Shown here: piece by piece, positions 37,306 to 47,790 of the stretch
Layout: the number at the start of each line of letters is the position of its first letter
Numbering within the stretch: the first letter of the stretch is position 1
Assembly (NCBI GenBank): GCA_029817715.1
Contig: JARUPY010000387.1
Coordinates: 124,001-188,000 of the forward strand
Length of the DNA: 64,000 bases
From: Melastoma dodecandrum
Taxonomy: Eukaryota > Streptophyta > Magnoliopsida > Myrtales > Melastomataceae
Reading direction: 5' to 3'
Notes under the pieces: model-generated
Seen by the model: the letters and a program-made list of their open reading frames with translations, nothing else
The model's database searches: none
What the model was told of the DNA's origin: nothing
Position numbers and translations under genes: made by a program

Positions 37306-38570
37306 CTACATGATGGAGCAGCGGCTTCTTTCCTCCACAGGTTGTGCCAGAGGGGGCTGAGATCTGTTTGTTTCCAAGGGGTTGTACGTGAACTCAGCCG
37401 TGTCCAGTCCGTACTGTTCAGGATAACGTAAGAAGTATATATAGCAAAATGAGCATACTATGATAAGAGATGGCCGAACCTTTTCCCTCATGCGTGTGCT
37501 CCAGGCGTCGTCTCTGGGTGGCCGAGCATCGACTGTAGTAGTTTCGACAGGGACGCCAGTAGCTGGTTGCTTATTCAGCATCGGCTGACGGATTTGTCTT
37601 TGAGCGATGTACTCATCGTCGCTGTCATACTCTGGGGGCCTATTGGCTGCCCTAACCACAAGGGCTAACAAGAACACCAAGGCCTGCATTAATTAAGGAG
37701 AACAATGACAAGTAATCGTTTATATCTTCTTACTCCCTCCAGGTCTTACGGTTAGGCATACCTCGACAGCCACCACTCCGAGGGCGACCCATCTCAGGAT
37801 TTGCCAATGTTCTTTCAGAAAGGAGTAAACCATGTCAAAGTCACCGGTTTTGTCCCTCGGTATTTCCTAGAGATTGTAAAACTTCAGCAGAATAAGGTTA
37901 TCAGTTCCAAGAATGCAGGAATTAAAAAATCGACTGCGCATACCTGTTTCCAGTTCTCGTTGAAGTATACGAAAGCCGCGAATGCCAGTTGAACCAAGAT
38001 CCACATGACGACTAAGAATGCATACTGGTTATTTATGCTAAGGAAACGATATTGACAGAGGAATTGAACTGTTGCATATAGCATTCAAACGCCACTTTTA
38101 GAAGAGCCTAGTCTCTCTAGGCAGAAGGATACGCAGCTCAGACAGAAAACATTCTTCGTCGCAATACCGATGCATCCAAAGCAAGAGATGACTAGGAGAA
38201 TGACTCCGACACCAATCAATCCATATATAAACCTGCAAAATAAACACCACTAGCCGTATATGAGCCTGGATCGATAAAAGAGGATTCAACAATTGATTTG
38301 AAACTGTAAGTAACGCATCCTTGCATACCAAGCACTTGGCAGATTCTCGTATGCACCATTGAGAGAAACTGCCATGAGGAGTGGCCTGCCGAGTTCTATA
38401 AAATCCGGGTCCTCGCCGTGGCCATAAGAGTAGCCACCGGCATCATCGGACAACCGCCTGTACTGAACGAACAAGAAGATTCCGTATCCGACAAAGGCTA
38501 ACCCCGCGAGTGCAATCAAAAAATTGAGGAGCTTCAGAAGGAATTCGAAGAACCCCTTGCACGACGCCAT
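37306..38570 (-). CDS. TOM2A: TOM2A: tetraspanin-like tobamovirus multiplication protein 2A
   Basis: Four-pass membrane protein of the tonoplast. In Arabidopsis it binds TOM1 and is a host factor used by tobamoviruses for replication-complex formation. Six exons: 38570-38329, 38232-38133, 38024-37944, 37866-37762, 37683-37480, 37413-37306; 279 residues, the usual length. Motifs: FFEFLLKLLNFLIALAGLAF (helix 1), QLGRP-like ELGRPLLMAVS, GVGVILLVISCFGCIG (helix 2), FLVVMWILVQLAFAAFVYF (helix 3), EIPRDKTGDFDMVYSFLKEH, LGVVAVE joined to ALVFLLALVVRAANRP (helix 4), YDSDDEYI, DDAWSTRMREKYGLD and the C terminus EERSRCSIM. All junctions are GT..AG and in phase. A TOM2A homologue in the same small family is the alternative. 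Confidence 0.93.
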
Positions 38571-40610
38571 CCCGGGCCAAATCTCCCGTCTTCCCTTCTC
38601 TGTCCCGCCAATTCACCCACACCACTAAGATTTCCAATAAACTAACCGTACCAATACACGGACAGACATGCATGACAAATAACAAAAACTAAAATTCAAG
38701 AACACGGATTTCCGATCACATGCATGCAAGAAGAGCTTACATCCAAATCTGAATTGAACACTACAGATTAGATAGGATTTACCTCCGACAAGATTAAGCT
38801 TCTTCCAACTTACTTTTCACACACAGCAAAAACAGAGTATTACCAATTTGGCGGTGGTGGTGGGACTTCAGGGTAGAGAGACTCAAATCTTCGGGCCATG
38901 GCAAACCGGGACGTGGCGCAAAGGTGGCAGTGTGTAGGGAAACGTGGACATGATGCTGCCAGAAAAGGTTGTAATAGAGTTACATCACGTGACGTGCAAC
39001 GACAACATGCCTGAAAGAGAAAAAAGAAATTGAACTCCAAAGAGTAAGTAATAATTGTGTCATCATATTACCAAGAAGGTCTGTATCTTATCGACCATCC
39101 AACCCCCGACTTGCAGGAGGAACTTTACGAATCTTCAGGACATGACATACACTCCCAACCCGAAATCCACATGCAGAATTGGGGAGAAGAAGAGGAGTGC
39201 GGCCAAGCAAAAGACAAGAAAGACCAGACACTTTTGTTCACCCACCTTTTTTATTGATCCTTTTTGGTAGATTCCATTGTCCCAATTCAAAATCCCCCAT
39301 TCCTTTTCATTTCCCAAATAACTGCCCCGGACAAGAAGAGATGACGGTTTTCCCCCCCGGAGATGATCAAGTCCTGGAAAGGTGCCTCCATTCTTTTATC
39401 GGGAAGAGCTACCCGTTCGTGTGGAAGGCCATGGCGTGGTAGGCAGATTTGAGGGAGGGGGAGAAGGTGCATTATGAGCAGCGGGTTCGAGTCGTTGGTG
39501 TTAAGGTTGATGTCGGACATAGAGCTTTACCGGTCCATTGTGTCTGGGACGGCAGCAGGTGTATATGACGCCCCATCAATCGTATTAACCTGCCGTTCCC
39601 ATGATGGGTGGCCATTTTCTGATGATTTCGGGGAAGCTTATGCACGAGTAATCCTGTTACGAGTACCTCTGCCTCCTGCACTTGACATTTTAATCCTAAG
39701 GCAGCAGCACTAGATCCAAGGACATACATACCCTTTACGACACTTAAAACGAGAACTGTCATTAAGAAACTAAGTCAAATCATAAGATACCCCCGGGTCA
39801 GAAGAAGTCCTATAAGCTGTGGTGTTAGCGGATTTGCAACTCCTATTACCTCATATGTGGCAGCTGCAAATGATGTTTGATCAGCCTTTGCCTTCTGAAG
39901 GAAGATCTTCCTTTATCTTCGCATCCCCTGATACTTCTGTCAAATGCATCTTCATTTGCAGGCCCAGCACCACTTATCTGCTTTTCAGACTCTTTATTTG
40001 CCTTCTCCAGTCAATTAGTGACTTCAGCACATTCACTAGGCACTGAAAATGCCAGTTTGAGGACAGATTCACTTGTTATCGATATTGTTATGTACAATTT
40101 CTGAAAAAATGACTGGGTGAAAGTATCAATAAGGAGATGAACACTTGGACCAGGTTTTGATCAGACTGGTTATCTTGCCTGTCTTATGTTTGAACTCGGT
40201 TTGGTTCAATTAAATATACTCCTATGTCCTCTTGAAAAATCCTGAAAACGAGATAAATCGAGAAACCCATGTCGGTTAGGTAAGGGCAAGATGGATTTTC
40301 TTTTTGTATGAATATCCAATGTATTGGGCAAGAAAATAAAATTGTTTAGGACAGACGAATCAGTAAAAAAAAAATTAAGAGGAAAATAGCAGTGCGCGGG
40401 CTCCTTAAACAAGGGCTTATGCTAGGGTTTATCATCTCACCCTAAGAAAAGATCAATCGGCCTTTCTTCGGAATTCTTCTTCTGCGAATGCCCATTTGTC
40501 TGTAATTTCGGCAAAGCCTCAACCTCTCGTTTCCATCTTAGTTCCCACCTTTTTTACCTTACAAGATCGCGGACAACACAGGGAATAGGAAAGGGGCTGG
40601 TTTTTAGTCT
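38571..40610. other. Divergent spacer between TOM2A and nMAT2
   Basis: Contains the two promoters. Short ORFs at about 39340-39770 on both strands (one reading MTVFPPGDDQVLERCLHSF, then stop) are broken and unrecognised. No TATA box stands out. Confidence 0.45.
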
Positions 40611-42818
40611 ATGATGCGTCGTTGCATCACCCTTTTCAGTACCCGAATCAGATGCACGGATTCGATCATACCCAGTTCTTCTTTCAGTCAGTGGACCACT
40701 GGGGGGAGCGAAAGCTTGATTTTTGGGCGCTTTTTATCCGTTTTTGGTGGTTATAATCACGGTTTAGTTCAGCGGAAAGCTCCTGATCCCGATGACCCGG
40801 TCAACCTTATAAAGGAAGACGGCGTGTCGATTTGCTCGCAAATGTGGATAGAGAATTTCAAGGAACCCGATAGGACTGTAAGTAATTTGAGTGGTTATCT
40901 TAGGAGGTTTGAGTTGTGGGTGTTGGCTTATCAGAAGGTGTGCACCGACGAGACTGGGTCGTACTTGCCGAAGAATTCGATCACCAGAGGCGAGTTGGAC
41001 GATTTGTTAGCGCTAAGGAACGCTGTTCTGGATAATAGGTTCAGGTGGGGTGCTAGGTTGGAGTTTTTAATCAAGTCACCAAAGGACAAGACTGATTATG
41101 CGTCATTGTCGAAACGGAAGATAAAGGCGATACTGACGACCACACAACTGACCCCCTTTCAGGATAGGATTGTTCAGGAGGTGCTGTTGATGGTTCTCGA
41201 GCCGGTTTATGAGGCGAGGTTCTCACAGAAGTCGTTTGCCTTTAGGCCAGGAAGGAATGCGCATACCGTGTTGAGGGTTATAAGGAGGAGCTTTGCTGGG
41301 TATCTATGGTACCTTAAAGGGGATTTGAGTACCGTGCTGGATGGGATGAAGGTGGGACTGATTATAGGGTCTTTGATGAGGGATGTGAGGGATAAGAAGG
41401 TTGTTGACCTTATTAAGGCCGCATTAGTCACGCCTGTCATAACTACCAGACCTGATGATGTCGAGAAGAAGAAAAAGAAGAAGAGAAAGTATCAGAAGAA
41501 GAGAGTTTTGGCAGATGATGAGCCCAAACCAGATCCATATTGGCTGGAGACTTTCTTTGGTTTTGCACCAGAGGAGGCAGATAAGCTTCCCAACTGGGGG
41601 CATTGTGGGATCTTGAGTCCTTTGTTGGCTAATATATGCCTTGATGAGTTGGATCGCTGGATGGAGGGTAAGATCAAGGAGTTTTACCAGCCTTCCAAAA
41701 GCGATGTCATATGGAATAGTCCCGAAGGCGAGGCAGAGCAGGGGAATACATCTTGGCCAGAATTCGTGCCGACAAGTGGACCTGATAAGACTAGGAAAAT
41801 GGACTACATACGATATGGAGGCCATATTTTGATTGGTGTTCGAGGACCTAGAGCAGATGCTGCGGCTTTGAGAAAGCAGTTGATCGATTTCTGTGATCAG
41901 AAATACATGCTTAAGCTCGATAATGAGTGTCTCCCAATCGAGCACATAACAAAAGGCATAATGTTTCTTGATCATGTCCTGTGCCGAAGAGTTGTGTACC
42001 CGACCCTACGGTACACTGCAACTGGTGGGAAGATTATTAGCGAGAAGGGTGTGGGGACTCTTTTATCGGTCACAGCAAGCTTGAAACAATGTATCAGACA
42101 GTTCAGGAGGCTGAATTTTCTTAAAGGGGATCGGGATCCTGACCCCCAGCCCTGTTTTAGAATGTTCCATGCCACGCAAGCTCACACCAATGCACAGATG
42201 AACAAGTTTTTGGCGACAATGGTTGAGTGGTACAGGTTTGCTGATAATAGGAAGAAAGTTGTGAACTTCTGCTCTTACATTTTGAGAGGTTCTCTCGCTA
42301 AGCTTTATGCTGCAAAATATAAACTCCGGTCACGTGCCAAGGTCTACAAGATTGGGGCTAGGAATCTCAGCCGTCCCTTGAAGGAGAAGAAAGGGCAGTC
42401 TCCTGAGTACCATAATCTGTTGAGAATGGGTCTCGTGGAATCCATAGATGGCCTTCAATATACCAGGATGTCACTCGTTCCTGAGACGGATTACTCGCCT
42501 TTCCCAAATGACTGGAGACCTGAGCATGAGAAGGCACTGGTGGAATACCTAAGGCTCGATGACCCTAAGACTTTGGAAGAACAGAGGAGATGTATCAAAG
42601 AACAAGGCCTCATATCACCTCAGGATTACAGCTCCATGCTTGTTTGGAACTACAAGAGGAATGCCATTTCCAGTGATCAGCTGTCTTTGCTGAAAAGGAG
42701 CATAGATGACGCTGCCTCTAGTGGAAGTGCACTTTCAGGGTCAGATGATGAGAAGAACGACGAGAATGTCGATGAAGTTGAAGAAAACCGAGAACAGGTC
42801 CATGTGATGCTCAATTGA
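40611..42818 (+). CDS. nMAT2: nMAT2: nuclear-encoded group II intron maturase, mitochondrial
   Basis: Helps splice group II introns in plant mitochondria; Arabidopsis nMAT2 is needed for several, including nad1, nad7 and cox2 introns. Intronless, 735 residues, the same length as I recall for Arabidopsis. N-terminal targeting region (MMRRCITLFSTRIRC), then an RT-like domain: TTTQLTPFQDRIVQEVLLM, QKSFAFRPGRNAHTVLRVIR, LKGDLSTVLDGM, HCGILSPLLANICLDELDRW. The catalytic YxDD box reads YIRYGGHILIG, so reverse transcription is lost. The maturase (domain X) part follows, with RRLNFLKGDRDPDP, WYRFADNRKKVVNFCSYI, RGSLAKLYAAKYKLRSRAKV. The tail is acidic and Ser-rich. No endonuclease domain. A start one codon later is equally possible. 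Confidence 0.96.
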   Translation: MMRRCITLFSTRIRCTDSIIPSSSFSQWTTGGSESLIFGRFLSVFGGYNHGLVQRKAPDPDDPVNLIKEDGVSICSQMWIENFKEPDRTVSNLSGYLRRFELWVLAYQKVCTDETGSYLPKNSITRGELDDLLALRNAVLDNRFRWGARLEFLIKSPKDKTDYASLSKRKIKAILTTTQLTPFQDRIVQEVLLMVLEPVYEARFSQKSFAFRPGRNAHTVLRVIRRSFAGYLWYLKGDLSTVLDGMKVGLIIGSLMRDVRDKKVVDLIKAALVTPVITTRPDDVEKKKKKKRKYQKKRVLADDEPKPDPYWLETFFGFAPEEADKLPNWGHCGILSPLLANICLDELDRWMEGKIKEFYQPSKSDVIWNSPEGEAEQGNTSWPEFVPTSGPDKTRKMDYIRYGGHILIGVRGPRADAAALRKQLIDFCDQKYMLKLDNECLPIEHITKGIMFLDHVLCRRVVYPTLRYTATGGKIISEKGVGTLLSVTASLKQCIRQFRRLNFLKGDRDPDPQPCFRMFHATQAHTNAQMNKFLATMVEWYRFADNRKKVVNFCSYILRGSLAKLYAAKYKLRSRAKVYKIGARNLSRPLKEKKGQSPEYHNLLRMGLVESIDGLQYTRMSLVPETDYSPFPNDWRPEHEKALVEYLRLDDPKTLEEQRRCIKEQGLISPQDYSSMLVWNYKRNAISSDQLSLLKRSIDDAASSGSALSGSDDEKNDENVDEVEENREQVHVMLN

Positions 42819-45800
42819 GACTCGTCTGGTTTGGGAGCAGAGATACTAGCCAATGAGGTCGGCTGGCCAGACAATTCTTCTAAACCTTCCTCGCAACTCC
42901 GGCATGCCACTGCGAATTTATTGAATAAAAGGTAATCTCATCGCCCATAAAAAAAAAACTAGAGAAGGACGGAAAAGAAAATTTTGTAGCTACAGTTCTC
43001 CCTTCAGAATAACAACTGCTTCATCCTTTTTCCTACATTCCCTATATGATTATCTTTTCACATTGTACGGCACTAGTTTGCAGCTGCTGTTTGTTGTGAT
43101 ACAGGACTTGTAAAGCGGCACTGAGCATAGAAAATTCACAAAAGATTTTGCATTGTTTTGTAAATGCAGGGAGGCTGGACGCAGCGATATCTATGCAGAC
43201 TTGATAGCATCCCGGCGGGGTTAGGACAGGTAGAAGACAGCATGCCCTCCGGGAGGTTTACTGGCACGCTATTCACAGGGAGGAGAGAGAGGATGGAGGA
43301 TTTTGGCTATGAAAGGGGATCTCCTAAGAGCTTGTACTGTTGTTATATCGTCTCGAATGAAAGAAAAAAAAAAAAGAAAGCCGAAGAAAGATTCTTGCTC
43401 TTGCGAATGAGGGAGGCTACTCTTCTAATCCTGAAATCACTAATTAACTATTGGGCCTTAAGCGGCCCGCCAACAGAAGCATGGGCCCGCCCACATCCCG
43501 CAACCTTTAAAATGGGCCGTTTTATTCATATTATATGATCTGATCCCAAAATGTGAAACCACTTTTCTCTGGATTATTTTCCTAGTATTTATCTGTTTTT
43601 TTTTTAAAAAAATTGTTCCTAGGCACTGTTTACTTTTCGTTGGTGTTGTTTCTATTTTATTGTATTTTATTTCATTGTCATGTGTGGGGGGTGTGCGTGC
43701 GCTGTTAATTGTGATGGTCGTAAGGTGTGATGATGATGAGTCTGTGGCGGCCAATTCCACCAAAGAAGTTTCCTCTCTCCTAGTTTCGTTTTCTTCAATG
43801 TCATCGATTTCCCTTCTTGTCCGCCTCTTCTGGTACGTCCAAAAGGAAAAATAATAATACAAAAATCATGATGCAATTTCGAGGAAAATGTAAGAAAGCG
43901 TCCAAAAACCCAAATAAAAAAGAAAAGAGAAAACACTTGTTAGCCCCCCCACGCGCGAATAAGGGGAGCTAACAAGTGATTTGATTGCACAAATCACTGA
44001 AAAAAAGAGATAATTGACAAACCCAAATGGTCCTTCTCCTCTCCTCATCCCCTTGTTGGTGTTGTTTTTGCATGGGGATGATGAATTTCTTTTACTCTAG
44101 TCTTATTAAAAAATTGGGTGATTTTCAAGGGAAACTTCTGAGCCATCCGTGGGAAGTCTGACCATGTTTGCTTGAGATAGTGGTATTAATTTGCACATAG
44201 GGAGGGGAAGGGAGGGGGTGGTTATAGTGCAAAGTGGTCCGGACATATTGATTGACCCCGAGATACACCCACCAACGGAAAAAGGAGATGGGAATGGTCC
44301 AGGTTTCTTAAACAGGTGGGGCATCTTCTTCTTCGGACATTGCGATTGGGAAACGAAGTGGGGGTGGGGGGAGGGAGCATATATGCAAAGCAAGCATGGA
44401 GCCAAACCAAAAGGGAACAAAAGCAAAAGGGGAAGAAAGTTAGGAATGTTAAACTATATAATGTATAACCAAAACTTTGCCTAATAGTTTAAGTTTTTAA
44501 GTCCAACGATAAGGTTTCTCCATGGTATCATAGCGATCCTGAATTCAAACAATAAAATTTCTACAATGGAGAAAAAAAGGGTTATCTGTCTTGTAAGGAA
44601 ATAAAGGAGAGAATTCAACAATGGCCGCCGATCAATAACAATTCTTACGTACGTTTGTTGTTGTTGCTGTTGCTGTTGATGCCGTGTAGGGCTCCTCCTT
44701 TTCGATCGTGATGATGGGATTGGGACCTCCCCTATTTTTTTTTTTTAAATATATGTTTTGGATTAGTGTGAAGGATGATGGTTTTGGTTTAACCTCTCCC
44801 TCTGGAGTGAAAGCGAATTAAAAAAATGAAATAAAGACATGCGAGACGAGACGAGAGGTGTGAACCAACATATATGTCTTTGCAATCATAACCCTATCTT
44901 TTATTACATTACGCAGGTGGCTTGATTTGATCTTTGGGGGCATGATGACAAAGTAAGAAACTACCCTCCTCTAAATAATGAACAAAAGGAAGCCGACTTG
45001 TATCGTCGAGTAGGGTCAGGTCACGGGACATATGGACAATAATAATTTCGAATTTTAAACACCCTCGTCCTGGGGGTGGTGGCATGTATCTCTCTATCTG
45101 ACTGGCTGGCCGGGTGATGTTCTTCTTATTCCCTTGGCCGATTATCCAATTTGACGTCTTAGATGGACTACTAGCTAGTGAAGGGATCAATGTCCTCCTG
45201 CTCATTTCTACTGTATTGTTCTCTTCTACATAACATGAGGGAGAAGAAGAGAAAAGTTCCCAGTTAGCAACAGCTTTTATCACAATTTATACCCCCTTTG
45301 TTTTTGGTGTTGAGCTGTTTGTTGCATTATTCAAAAGGACGAACAAAGGGCATCTTCCTGAGCCAACTCCTTCAACTTTAACCCTCCAAACAAAAGAAAG
45401 AGCAAAAACCCACCAGACCCTCCTCCCTCCCTCTTCACCCCCATCATTTCCTGGGTCTCTCTTTTTTATTTAATTTAAGGAAATATTTACTGTTATTATT
45501 GTATTGGTATAGGAGAAGAGGGGAGAGAGAGAGAGAGAGAGAGAGAGAATCCTGAAATTTTGGCACGGTTAAGAAGGGCGGACCTGCTCATTCCCTCCTT
45601 GTCTGGTCAAACTTAGTTTTTCTTTAGTAGATTTAGAGATCACCAAGTCTCCCTGAAAGTTATGGGAACGAAATTGTTGGGATGACGAACGTCCCCAAAA
45701 ACAATGGGGGAAGACTTGGTAAGATGTGGTGTTGTTGTTGTTGTTATTAATGGAATGGAATGGATCTATTTGACTTTGGGATGTCCTTCTCCCCCCTCTT

Positions 45801-46640
45801 AATGGCTTTAATCGTGGGTTAAAAAAAAAAGAAATGGTTAATATCGATCAAACAGCAGATGCCACGGGTGAGAACGAGAGATTCGACTCGAGGCCAACCC
45901 CACCAGCAACAACCACCATTGAATTGAATTTTTAGGTCACAAGTAATATGATGGTGGTGGTGGTGGTGGGGATGATGATGGTTTGATGTTGATGCATTGC
46001 TTGATTTCTTACTTCCCATATAATTGAGCGATTGGTCTGACCCAGAAAAGGTAACGTTAATAAATGTGCTTTTATCTTTGCTTGGTTGGACCGAAATGTG
46101 CAAGTGCAACCCACCCCCCCACCCCCCAATTCATTGCCTTCGAAGAAAATTATGTAAATGCGAAACCCTAACCCAATTTCCCATCTATAACTCAAAACCC
46201 GACCATGAATAGAACAAGCTATATACATTTTATTTTGCTGACAAAAAGGATAGCTCGGCTACCTTTGAATTCTTGAGTAAACCCTTGTTGGGACAAATCA
46301 AGAAAACCCTTCCCATTTCATGTAATAAAAGAATTTTGTTTTTTATGTGACTTCCGACACCAAGAGACAAGATCAACGAGAAAGAAGAGTAAGGAAAAGG
46401 GGGGTGCCACAAATCCGTAGCAATTTACATAATTAAACCAAAAAAAAAAGATAACTCTTGGGAAAATCCCATCAAAAAAGGAAATGGAAAACAAAAATGA
46501 TATAATTACTACTATTCCATTAAAAAGGATTGTTTGATTTTTTTAATTATTATTATTTTCATTTTCTCCTCTTTTTTTTTACCATAGTGGGTTGGGAGGG
46601 CCGATGGGCCCGAGAGCTTTATGGGCCAAGGCCCGGAGAA
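42819..46640. other. Gene-poor spacer, 3.8 kb
   Basis: Starts with the nMAT2 3' UTR. Microsatellites: (GA)n at about 45518-45547, GTT run at about 45728-45745, TGG run at about 45952-45968. At about 44475-44535 there is a stretch ending CATGGTATCATAGCGATCC, similar to the end of an LTR plus a tRNA-Met primer site. No gene recognised. Confidence 0.55.
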
Positions 46641-47790
46641 CTAAGAGAAGAAGACCTCGACGCTGGAGCTCTTGGGGCAAAAGCAGAGCGGGCACCCCTG
46701 GAGGAGACGGTCACACTCCGCGCAGGCGCAGAGGTGACGGCACGGCAGCACCACCACCGTCGCCGCCCTCCTGCTACAACCCCTGCAGGTCGGCCCCATC
46801 ACCTCCACCCTATCCGGGTCCACGTGTGCAGACTCCGCGTCCTCCGCCTCCCCCGCCGACCTGTCAACAGCTGCAGCCTCCTCCTCCCCCGCCCCTCTGT
46901 TGCACCAGGCCTGCTGCAGCTGCGCCTGCAGCGACGCCGCGACCGCCTCCGAGGCACGCGCCTTCGCCTGCCAGAGCTGCGACTCGGCCAGGAGTTGTGC
47001 CGCGTGAGCCTCCAGCTCCGCCTGCCTCCGCGCGGCTTTCTCGATCTCGGCATCCTTCTCCCTCAGCCTCCGCGCCACCGTCGACTCTGCCGCTCCCAGC
47101 ACCACCCTGTAGTGTTGCTGACTCTTCTCCGCTAATGTCCGCCGCAGATGCTCTCCCTGCCCCCATAAGAAATCGACCGTTGGAAAAATTCCCCCGGAAT
47201 GGAAAAAAGACAAGCTTTGGTCGCAAAGGAATGTAATTTTCACCTGGGTGTGAAGGAACTGATCCATTTCTTCCCTCTGCTGTTTGATTTCTGCCGCCAC
47301 ATCAACGGACAACAGTGGGACGAAGGAGGAAGGCGTTGGATTATACACGTAACCCTTCTGTTGCAGCAGCTGCTGCTGCTGCTGCTCACCGAAGGATAAT
47401 CTCAGTCCGGTGGACACGACATTGGAAGGGTGTCGCAGGTCGACGAGTTGAGGAGCCTGAGACTGGAGTTGCAACGAATTAGCAGCGACGGCGGCGGCCT
47501 TGAAGGGAACCATGGGATTGTTATTACTACTGCAATTGAAATTGACGTTTGAGGCCGCCGGCATTTCCCTCGCCCTCTTACGCTGTGAGGTCACGCTTGC
47601 TGGCCGACACAAGCGAACAGAAGAAGAACCCGGACAGGAATCAGTTAGGGAAACCCGGGAAAAGGGGCGAACCTTAAGGAGGGAAGAACTGACCTCCGGC
47701 GGAGAACAAGAGGTGAGGGGAGGAGGATTGATCGAGGAAGAGACCCCCAGGCCGCTGGGGATGAAGGGAGAAGTCATTCGCCTCCTGCAT
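46641..47790 (-). CDS. BOI-related RING E3 ubiquitin ligase
   Basis: Three exons: 47790-47694, 47599-47244, 47156-46641; 322 residues. The C terminus is a C3HC4-type RING (CRGCSRRAATVVVLPCRHLC, then CAECDRLLQGCPLC) with the family ending SSSVEVFFS. Before it is the WRD-like coiled-coil region of the BOI/BRG family (EHLRRTLAEKSQQHYR, ARRLREKDAEIEKAARRQAE, LWQAKARASEAVAASLQ), and further N-terminal STGLRLSFGEQQQQQ. BOI relatives attach ubiquitin to MYB-type and DELLA-linked targets and restrain cell death and gibberellin responses. The start is uncertain: without the first 94-bp intron (47693-47600) an ORF from 47777 (MTSPFIPS) is also open. A CAG-type run encodes the Gln stretch. Confidence 0.9.

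Noticed and set aside
46592..47236. 214-residue Pro/Arg-rich plus-strand ORF
   Set aside because: Antisense to the RING ligase last exon; no domain and biased composition.
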